Of a stretch of 5,337 nucleotides of DNA, positions 1-4,924 are shown piece by piece. The notes under the pieces were generated by a model that was not told the origin of the DNA, did no database searches, and saw nothing but the letters and a program-made list of their open reading frames with translations. The first letter of the stretch is position 1, and each line of letters starts with the position of its first letter. Source of the stretch: an uncultured Bacilli bacterium (GTDB lineage Bacteria; Bacillota_I; Bacilli_A; RF39; UBA660); the NCBI GenBank assembly GCA_934133015.1, contig CAKPAQ010000069.1:1-5337 (forward strand), read 5' to 3'. The position numbers were made by a program, and so were the translations under genes.

Positions 1-80
1 CCTATGACATTCCACTGCGTTCCATATCATAGGTAAATGGAGCTCTCCGAGGGGCAGACAGTTCCCTCTGCACTCCCCAG
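1..80. other. GC-rich hairpin-forming patch, possible structured RNA or element end (partial)
   Basis: This edge segment has 43 G/C in 80 bases, while the next 50 bases are almost all A/T. It holds nested complementarity. CCTATGA (1-7) pairs with TCATAGG (27-33), with AT/AT continuing inside after one mismatch. GCAGA (54-58) pairs with TCTGC (67-71), and GGG (51-53) can extend this with CCC (75-77) across a 3-nt bulge. GGAGCTCTCC lies between at 39-48. In hairpin 1 the mismatch is C-A on the plus strand and G-U on the minus strand, which slightly favours transcription leftward. There is no poly-T tail on either side within view. It could be part of a noncoding RNA, a regulatory leader or the end of a mobile element. 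I do not recognise the family. Confidence 0.35.
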
Positions 81-151
81 TATCAAAGTTTTAATTTATC
101 TTTTCTTAATAAATAATAAAGATTAGATTTGAAATTTAACCTTTTTAATTA

Positions 152-285
152 TTATTCACTTAGTAAATCTTTGATTTGTTCATTAGTAAAACCTTTAGAT
201 TTAAGTTTCAATATAATATTATTTTTAACTTGTTAAATATCATCTTCAATCTTCTATATAAATTATCAGTAAAATCACTTGACAT
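152..285 (-). pseudogene. Probable decayed small protein gene
   Basis: Read leftward, an ATG at 285 opens a short frame beginning MSSDFTDNLYRR. A single missing base then moves reading into a frame giving IEDDI, an in-frame TAA at 233-235, and then a helical-looking tail of 26 residues that ends KSKGFTNEQIKDLLSE before a double TAA (149-154). Repairing one base and one stop would give a continuous basic protein of about 45 residues. I see no clear ribosome site before the ATG, and the dockerin promoter overlaps it, which fits a dead gene. I do not recognise the family. The coding-like tail is the only real evidence, and chance in AT-rich DNA remains possible. Confidence 0.3.
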
Positions 286-307
286 TTTATAATTTTTATA
301 GTACACT
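279..307 (+). promoter_or_regulatory. Sigma-A-type promoter for the dockerin gene run
   Basis: A perfect -35 TTGACA (279-284) is separated by 17 bp from TACACT (302-307). Transcription would start near 314, giving a leader of about 130 nt before the first dockerin gene. The leader is nearly all A/T and ends in a strong ribosome site, AAGGAGG (428-434). No other good rightward promoter was seen between here and 2548, so the three genes are probably co-transcribed from it. Confidence 0.6.
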
Positions 308-442
308 AATCTTATTAATAATTTTATTAATATTTTTTTATAAATAAGGTACTGTTAATTTAATATGAAAAAATCATATTTGCTTAATTTAGAAGAATGA
401 TTTTCATTGTAAAAACATAAATAATTTAAGGAGGGAATAGAA

Positions 443-1114
443 ATGAAAAAAATTATTATTTCAACATTGTTGTCTTTAGGTATAATAACATCATTGAATG
501 TATCAGCTGACAATACTATAGGAATGTTTTTGGGAGAAAGTGAAACTATTGGAGCATCTTCTTTAAGTAAAGTATTTGGAGATGTCAATCAAGATGGAAC
601 TTGCAACGTATTAGATACCATAGCTTTAAAAAGCTACTTAATTGAGGATAAAGAAAATCCACTTTATAACTATGATATCAATCAAAATGGTTCTATTGAT
701 AAATTTGATTTATATAATCTAAAACAAATAATTACTGGTGAAGCTAAAACTTTAGAAGATATTCCTTTGTATTATAGGATAGATGATAATGAAGTTGAAA
801 CTTATAAATCAAATCCTGAAGCTGTATTATATCAGGAATATATGTATGAATTAGAAGTACTTGTACCCATTGAATGTGATGAGTTATCAATTGAAGATTT
901 AGGATTAGATAAAAATATAGTAACATATTTAAAGTATGACTGTTCAGGAATTTTAATAAAGAATGATGATATTATTAATTTTCAACAGTACACTTTAACC
1001 TTAAAAAATAATGATATTGATAATATCATTAAAGTAATTATTAGTGCTGAAAATAACTATCCAAATTTAATAAGCATATCGCCATTTGGTAATTTCAATT
1101 GGGTTACTAAATAA
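443..1114 (+). CDS. Secreted dockerin protein, copy 1 (A-type C-terminal domain)
   Basis: This is a 223-residue exported protein with a type I dockerin. Residues 1-22 are a signal peptide (MKK start, hydrophobic core, likely cut after VSA). A short Ser/Thr-rich linker follows. The dockerin spans about residues 46-100, with two calcium loops: D47-N49-D51-N55-D58 and D78-N80-N82-D86-D89. Each loop is followed by a helix (ALKSYL, YNLKQI). Dockerins bind cohesin modules on scaffold proteins and so recruit cargo to the cell surface or a cellulosome-like complex. The cargo here, residues about 105-223, is acidic and probably beta-rich, and resembles no catalytic domain I know. The start is fixed by AAGGAGG seven to eight bases upstream. 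It is first of three tandem paralogues, and its 3' part is identical in copy 2. The dockerin call is firm; the cargo function is unknown. Confidence 0.88.
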   Translation: MKKIIISTLLSLGIITSLNVSADNTIGMFLGESETIGASSLSKVFGDVNQDGTCNVLDTIALKSYLIEDKENPLYNYDINQNGSIDKFDLYNLKQIITGEAKTLEDIPLYYRIDDNEVETYKSNPEAVLYQEYMYELEVLVPIECDELSIEDLGLDKNIVTYLKYDCSGILIKNDDIINFQQYTLTLKNNDIDNIIKVIISAENNYPNLISISPFGNFNWVTK

Positions 1115-1280
1115 ATTTTAATATGAGGTAAAACATAAATGAAAAGGAAAAATTTTGTTTTAGGAAGTATTTTAATAATGACATTTGCAAGTATATTAAC
1201 AACAATGAATATATCCGCTGACAATACTATTGGAATGTCTTTGGGAGAAAGTGAAACTATTGGAACATCTTCTTTAAGTA
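725..1280 (+). repeat. 556-bp perfect direct repeat, unit 1
   Basis: Base-by-base comparison shows that 725-1280 is identical to 1436-1991, an offset of 711 bp. The unit covers the end of the dockerin and all of the C-terminal domain of copy 1, the 24-bp spacer, and the signal peptide and linker of copy 2. Identity stops at 724/1435 (A versus C) on the left and at 1281/1992 (C versus A) on the right. Weaker similarity continues on both sides because the genes are paralogues. This looks like a recent tandem duplication or gene conversion. Confidence 0.95.
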
Positions 1281-1825
1281 CAGTATTTGGAGATGTCAAT
1301 CAAGATGGAACTTGCAACGTATTAGATACCATAGCTTTAAAAAGCTACTTAATTGAAGATAAAGAAAATCCACTTTATAACTATGATATCAATCAAAATG
1401 GTTCTGTTGATAAGTTTGATTTATACAATCTAAACCAAATAATTACTGGTGAAGCTAAAACTTTAGAAGATATTCCTTTGTATTATAGGATAGATGATAA
1501 TGAAGTTGAAACTTATAAATCAAATCCTGAAGCTGTATTATATCAGGAATATATGTATGAATTAGAAGTACTTGTACCCATTGAATGTGATGAGTTATCA
1601 ATTGAAGATTTAGGATTAGATAAAAATATAGTAACATATTTAAAGTATGACTGTTCAGGAATTTTAATAAAGAATGATGATATTATTAATTTTCAACAGT
1701 ACACTTTAACCTTAAAAAATAATGATATTGATAATATCATTAAAGTAATTATTAGTGCTGAAAATAACTATCCAAATTTAATAAGCATATCGCCATTTGG
1801 TAATTTCAATTGGGTTACTAAATAA
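1139..1825 (+). CDS. Secreted dockerin protein, copy 2 (hybrid: B-type signal peptide, A-type C-terminus)
   Basis: This 228-residue protein has the same plan as copy 1: signal peptide (residues 1-27, likely cut after ISA), linker, type I dockerin with two full calcium loops (GDVNQDG and YDINQNG), then the unrecognised C-terminal domain. The first 142 bp are identical to copy 3, whereas everything from 1436 to the stop is identical to copy 1. The gene is therefore a mosaic. Only the dockerin core (1281-1435) is its own, with six base differences from copy 1, three of them changing residues (K to T, I to V, K to N). A GAGG at 1125-1128 lies 10 bases before the ATG, and the spacer from copy 1 is 24 bp, so co-transcription is likely. 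The role would be the same as copy 1: exported cargo for a cohesin scaffold. The cargo function is unknown. Confidence 0.88.
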   Translation: MKRKNFVLGSILIMTFASILTTMNISADNTIGMSLGESETIGTSSLSTVFGDVNQDGTCNVLDTIALKSYLIEDKENPLYNYDINQNGSVDKFDLYNLNQIITGEAKTLEDIPLYYRIDDNEVETYKSNPEAVLYQEYMYELEVLVPIECDELSIEDLGLDKNIVTYLKYDCSGILIKNDDIINFQQYTLTLKNNDIDNIIKVIISAENNYPNLISISPFGNFNWVTK

Positions 1826-1991
1826 ATTTTAATATGAGGTAAAACATAAATGAAAAGGAAAAATTTTGTTTTAGGAAGTATTTTAATAATGACATTTGCA
1901 AGTATATTAACAACAATGAATATATCCGCTGACAATACTATTGGAATGTCTTTGGGAGAAAGTGAAACTATTGGAACATCTTCTTTAAGTA
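1436..1991 (+). repeat. 556-bp perfect direct repeat, unit 2
   Basis: This is the second exact copy of 725-1280. It carries the C-terminal domain of dockerin copy 2, the spacer, and the signal peptide of copy 3. Recombination between the two units would delete or add one 711-bp gene unit exactly in frame, so gene number here may vary among strains. Short-read assemblies would tend to collapse it. Confidence 0.95.
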
Positions 1992-2548
1992 AAGTATTCG
2001 GAGATGTCAATTGTGATGGTGTTTGCAATATATTAGATACTATTGCATTGAAAAACTACTTAATTGAGGGCAAAGAAAATCAGTTTTATAACTATGATAT
2101 TAATCAAAATGGTTCTATTGATAAGTTTGATTTATATAATCTAAATCAAATAGTTACTGGTGAAGTTGAAACTTTAGAAGATATTTCTTTGTATTATAGA
2201 ATAAATGATGACGAAATTATGGAATACTACAATGAGCATAAAGATGATTCTTTAAATGGTTGGAAGACATTTAAATGGTTTGATGTTAGAGCAAGACGTT
2301 ATGATACTAATCGTATATTTGATTTAAAATCTATTGGATTAAATGACAAAATTGCACACTGTTTTTATCATAATTATCCTATATACGATAATTATGGAAA
2401 ATTTAGTTATGTTGATTTTGATATGAAAATACGTGTTTATGATACATCAGTTCCGAATTTAATGAAAGTGTATTATACAATACTAAATACACCATCTGAT
2501 ATTGATATACGAAGTATAAGTGTAGAAGAAGTAGGAGGCATAAGTTAA
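1850..2548 (+). CDS. Secreted dockerin protein, copy 3 (B-type C-terminal domain)
   Basis: This 232-residue exported protein has a signal peptide (1-27, identical to copy 2), linker, and a type I dockerin at about 51-105 with calcium loops D52-N54-D56-N60-D63 and D83-N85-N87-D91-D94. The first loop reads GDVNCDGVCN, adding a second cysteine relative to copies 1 and 2. The C-terminal domain (about 110-232) differs strongly from the A-type but keeps the same landmarks: LEDI.LYYRI at its start, a central GL..KI segment, an N(I/L)(I/M)KV strand, and RSIS/LISIS near the end. I read these as diverged versions of one beta-rich domain. A GAGG ribosome site precedes the ATG in a spacer identical to the previous one. 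It is last in the run, and a terminator follows six bases after the stop. The cargo function is unknown. Confidence 0.87.
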   Translation: MKRKNFVLGSILIMTFASILTTMNISADNTIGMSLGESETIGTSSLSKVFGDVNCDGVCNILDTIALKNYLIEGKENQFYNYDINQNGSIDKFDLYNLNQIVTGEVETLEDISLYYRINDDEIMEYYNEHKDDSLNGWKTFKWFDVRARRYDTNRIFDLKSIGLNDKIAHCFYHNYPIYDNYGKFSYVDFDMKIRVYDTSVPNLMKVYYTILNTPSDIDIRSISVEEVGGIS

Positions 2549-2553
2549 TAAAT

Positions 2554-2592
2554 AAAAAAAATCAAGGACTATTACAAGTCCCTGATTTTTTT
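2554..2592. terminator. Bidirectional intrinsic terminator
   Basis: An 11-bp stem, 2560-2570 with 2577-2587, encloses a 6-nt loop and is flanked by an A-run on the left and seven T on the right, so it can stop transcription both ways. One position is an A-C mismatch when read rightward but a G-U wobble when read leftward, so the hairpin is better paired in the leftward transcript. It serves the convergent dockerin run (stop at 2548) and the PARG-like gene (stop at 2594). Confidence 0.85.
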
Positions 2593-2593
2593 A

Positions 2594-3391
2594 CTAATAC
2601 AAAAATTGTTTAAAAGTTTGTTCGAAGGCGTTGTAGTTTTCTAGATTTCTTCCATAGACTGCAAAGCTTATATTATTAAAGCACTTTATATAATCTTTTT
2701 CAAATAAAAGATATCTAAACATTTCGGAGATATCTTTTGGAGAGTTTCTAAAGACGCCACAACCCCAAGCACCCAATATAAGATTTTTAACATCATTGAT
2801 AATAGCAACCTTTAAAATATATTCAGCACGTTGAAACATACAATTAGATATATCTGTTTTAGATACATTTCTAGCCCTATTAATATTCACCGCTGGTGAT
2901 GTTATTGCAGATATAGTATATGATGAGTTCAATAATATACCTTTACAATCACGAAAGACTTCAACACAAGGTGAAAATATAGTATAATCAGAATATAGTT
3001 CGTTGTTATGTGAATTGTTATAGTCGTAATACTGTTTAGCATCTGCACTATTTATAGATGCGTATAAGGTTGAATTTCTGCATATAGCTTCTTCCTGAGC
3101 CATTGCTCCGTTAAGAAATCCCCCACCGACGTTCTTTGCTGATGCAAAATTTAAGATACAAGTATATCCATCATCTATAAACCTTTTAGCACACTCACAA
3201 GTATCTTGATTATACAATGAAACTTTAGCATTTGGAGTATCTGTAGGTATATCTACAGACAATTTTTTTAACTCTGTAGGAGTATATAGCACGGCTTTAG
3301 ATATATTTTCATCGAAAGTATTGTTATAATACCCACGATTTTTAATAATATCTACTGTTTCTTGAGCAATCTTAATGGTATTAAAGTTCAT
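2594..3391 (-). CDS. TIGR02452 / microbial-type poly(ADP-ribose) glycohydrolase-like protein
   Basis: This 265-residue cytoplasmic protein has the macrodomain-related PARG fold. Family knowledge: these enzymes remove ADP-ribose from modified targets or polymers by cutting the ribose-ribose or ribose-protein bond. The sequence shows the PARG signature: NFASAKNVGGG (81-91), then seven residues, then QEE (99-101), whose glutamates are the expected catalytic pair. LGAWGCGVFRNSP (206-218) is the expected diphosphate-binding loop. The SS.YTISAITSPA segment (155-167) is also typical of TIGR02452 proteins. The length is normal for the family, so the gene looks intact. AAGGAG lies 10 bases before the ATG. 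It follows the nitroreductase gene by 39 bp with no terminator between, so they are probably one transcript, ended by the hairpin at 2554-2592. The natural substrate is unknown, and no ADP-ribosyltransferase is visible here. Confidence 0.88.
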   Translation of the reverse strand: MNFNTIKIAQETVDIIKNRGYYNNTFDENISKAVLYTPTELKKLSVDIPTDTPNAKVSLYNQDTCECAKRFIDDGYTCILNFASAKNVGGGFLNGAMAQEEAICRNSTLYASINSADAKQYYDYNNSHNNELYSDYTIFSPCVEVFRDCKGILLNSSYTISAITSPAVNINRARNVSKTDISNCMFQRAEYILKVAIINDVKNLILGAWGCGVFRNSPKDISEMFRYLLFEKDYIKCFNNISFAVYGRNLENYNAFEQTFKQFLY

Positions 3392-3430
3392 AATTTTTCA
3401 ACTCCTTAGATATTTAATTAGATACTTTGA

Positions 3431-4060
3431 CTATATAATAGTGCATACATCATCAAAAGATTTTAAGTACTTTTCTCTAGGAGTTTGAGCAGGAAATCCG
3501 ACAGGAATTACACTAACTAACTCACTATCAGTTACGTTTAGAACTTTGCAGATATCCTTACTAAATAGTACAGGGTCGCATTGCCAACAAGCACCTAAGC
3601 CTTTTTCTTGAGCAGTAAGCAACATATTTTGTATACACGCTCCAATAGATAATATTTCTGGACTTCCCATAACACTTACCATCTTTTCGTGAGAGTATTG
3701 TAGATTATTTTCAAACAACTCTGTAACTCTGCTATCATGATACTTCATACCAGTATTGAACACAAATATAACACAAGGAGCTTTTTTAAAGAAAGTAGTC
3801 AACTTTACACGACTTTCTACTAGTTCACTAGAGGCATTTGCAGAAGAATAAAACTTTCTAGTAGCATATTCCAAAGCGTCAGCGACTTCATCTATCTTAG
3901 ATTTATCTGTAAGTGCAATAAACTTCCAACATTGAGAGTTACAAGCACTAGGGGCATTCATACCAGCTAATATTATATCTTTAATATCCTCTTTAGATAC
4001 TAATTCATCAGTGAACTTTCTAATACTTCTTCTAGTTAATATAGCATCTTTTAATTCCAT
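3431..4060 (-). CDS. Nitroreductase-family FMN oxidoreductase
   Basis: This 209-residue cytoplasmic flavoprotein belongs to the nitroreductase superfamily, which uses FMN and NAD(P)H to reduce nitroaromatics, quinones, flavins or other acceptors. The FMN phosphate-binding start, RRSIRKF (10-16), and PSACNSQCWKF (37-47) are present. The core helix SIGACIQNMLLTAQEKGLGACW (138-159) and the C-terminal VIPVGFPAQTPRE (184-196) are standard family features. The protein is rich in cysteine (C40, C44, C96, C142, C158, C161, C171, C206), but I see no ferredoxin-type CxxCxxC cluster. AAAGGA upstream fixes the ATG. It is the first gene of a leftward two-gene unit with the PARG-like gene and has its own promoter (4096-4125). 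The true substrate cannot be read from sequence. Confidence 0.88.
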   Translation of the reverse strand: MELKDAILTRRSIRKFTDELVSKEDIKDIILAGMNAPSACNSQCWKFIALTDKSKIDEVADALEYATRKFYSSANASSELVESRVKLTTFFKKAPCVIFVFNTGMKYHDSRVTELFENNLQYSHEKMVSVMGSPEILSIGACIQNMLLTAQEKGLGACWQCDPVLFSKDICKVLNVTDSELVSVIPVGFPAQTPREKYLKSFDDVCTII

Positions 4061-4095
4061 AAAAAAATCCTTTCAAATAAAATTTATCAGTGAAT

Positions 4096-4125
4096 AGTAT
4101 ACCATAAGTAAAGCATTTTTGTCAA
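4096..4125 (-). promoter_or_regulatory. Promoter of the nitroreductase-PARG unit
   Basis: Read leftward, a perfect -35 TTGACA (4120-4125) is followed after 18 bp by TATACT (4096-4101). The -10 is preceded by TGG, an extended -10 (TGn) that can compensate for the slightly long spacer. The start of transcription would fall near 4089, about 30 nt before the nitroreductase ATG. No obvious operator palindrome overlaps it. Confidence 0.75.
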
Positions 4126-4151
4126 GAAATATTCACAATTTGAAACAACTA

Positions 4152-4183
4152 AAAAACGTCACCCATAACATGATGACGTTTTT
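4152..4183 (-). terminator. Intrinsic terminator of pduL
   Basis: A 10-bp perfect stem, AAAAACGTCA (4152-4161) with TGACGTTTTT (4174-4183), has a 12-nt loop that can pair further (CAT with ATG). Read leftward it ends in a run of six T and lies 28 bp after the pduL stop. It insulates pduL from the nitroreductase promoter just beyond. Confidence 0.8.
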
Positions 4184-4211
4184 AATAGTTATATTATTCT
4201 TATGTTATATA

Positions 4212-4793
4212 CTATTCAACGATATTAATAATAGTACCCATTAGTTTGCCATTAGAAGCAACAGCATTAGCCTCATCGGTATCTATATGCATAGCTCTAG
4301 CATAAGTATCAGATACTCTAACTACTACATCACCTAAGATAGCTTTTCTATCTTGAGTGTCTAACTTAACCCAAACTATTTGACCATTAGTAACACCTAA
4401 CTCTTGAGCATCTGCATTAGTTAAGTGAATATGTCTTTTAGCGATAATAACTCCTTCTTTAAGGTCTATTTCACCTGCTGGACCTACTAACTTACAGGCA
4501 CCAGAACCAGCAACGTCACCACTTTCACGGATTGGAGCAACTATTCCAATAGAACGAGCATCTGTTGCAGATAGTTCTACTTGAGTGGCTTTTCTAGTAG
4601 GTCCTAAAATAGACGCTTTAGTCTGACCTTTAGCACCTATAATAGTTACTTTTTCTTCACAAGCGAACTGTCCAGGTTGAGATAAATCTTTCTTCTTAGT
4701 TAGAGTTGCACCCTTACCAAATAAGATTTCTAAATCTTCTTGAGTAACGTGTACATGACGTGCAGAAGTTTCAACAATAAATTCCTTTGACAT
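4212..4793 (-). CDS. pduL: PduL-type phosphate propanoyltransferase / phosphotransacetylase
   Basis: This 193-residue enzyme exchanges acyl-CoA and phosphate to give acyl-phosphate plus CoA; with acetate kinase this yields ATP from acetyl- or propanoyl-CoA. Two related half-domains each carry a His-x-His zinc motif: ETSARHVHVT (8-17; H13, H15) and IIAKRHIHLT (116-125; H121, H123). Further conserved points are GPTRKATQVELS (64-75), with the phosphate-contacting arginine, and MHIDTDEANA (168-177), with H169. The motifs expected for zinc binding are all present. The protein begins directly at the core with no N-terminal encapsulation helix, so it is probably a free housekeeping enzyme and not a microcompartment one. 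No pdu/eut genes adjoin it. A GAGG eight bases upstream sets the ATG. It has its own promoter and terminator. Acetyl-CoA versus propanoyl-CoA preference cannot be told. Confidence 0.92.
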   Translation of the reverse strand: MSKEFIVETSARHVHVTQEDLEILFGKGATLTKKKDLSQPGQFACEEKVTIIGAKGQTKASILGPTRKATQVELSATDARSIGIVAPIRESGDVAGSGACKLVGPAGEIDLKEGVIIAKRHIHLTNADAQELGVTNGQIVWVKLDTQDRKAILGDVVVRVSDTYARAMHIDTDEANAVASNGKLMGTIINIVE

Positions 4794-4858
4794 AAAAAAA
4801 ACCTCATTTCAATTAACGTTAATATAAAATACGTCCAAATGGGCGATTGTTTACTATT

Positions 4859-4887
4859 ATTGTACTACTATATCGCAAAAAAGTCAA
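4859..4887 (-). promoter_or_regulatory. Promoter of pduL
   Basis: Read leftward, TTGACT (4882-4887), a 17-bp spacer and TACAAT (4859-4864) form a near-consensus sigma-A promoter. Transcription would start near 4852, leaving a leader of about 58 nt. The leader includes a 12-bp palindrome ATTAACGTTAAT (4812-4823) and an imperfect dyad CGTCC/GGGCG (4832-4845) just after the start. Either could be an operator, but neither is recognised. The -35 box lies only about 15 bp from the inferred insertion-sequence end. Confidence 0.75.
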
Positions 4888-4924
4888 GTAATAGATACAA
4901 AATGTCCACGGCAACATGTAGGGT

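Noticed and set aside
1..90. Open minus-strand frame of 30 codons at the left edge
   Set aside because: It begins after a TAA with no start codon near that end and coincides with strong hairpins, so structure explains the segment better than coding.
365..400. Ten-codon leader frame (ATG to TGA) before the first dockerin gene, with a possible AAAATCAT/ATGATTTT hairpin
   Set aside because: No ribosome site, no regulatory amino-acid run, and an A/T-only stem with a 19-nt loop; chance is likely.
744..926. 60-codon minus-strand frame inside dockerin copy 1, repeated at 1455-1637
   Set aside because: It is identical in both places only because the DNA repeat is; it lies fully inside a well-supported gene, lacks a ribosome site and has no protein-like pattern beyond AT bias.
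1057..1299. Minus-strand frame across the junction of copies 1 and 2, with relatives at 355-588 and 1768-2028
   Set aside because: These are antisense shadows of the signal-peptide and linker coding region; their shared sequence follows from the paralogy of the sense genes.
725..1991. CRISPR-like or transposon-driven explanation for the direct repeats
   Set aside because: The unit is a whole gene plus spacer, without terminal inverted repeats, target duplications or short regular repeats; homologous recombination between paralogues suffices.
4832..4845. Hairpin in the pduL leader as a riboswitch or attenuator
   Set aside because: Only five pairs, with a C-A mismatch in the transcribed orientation, no poly-T tail and a leader too short for known riboswitches.
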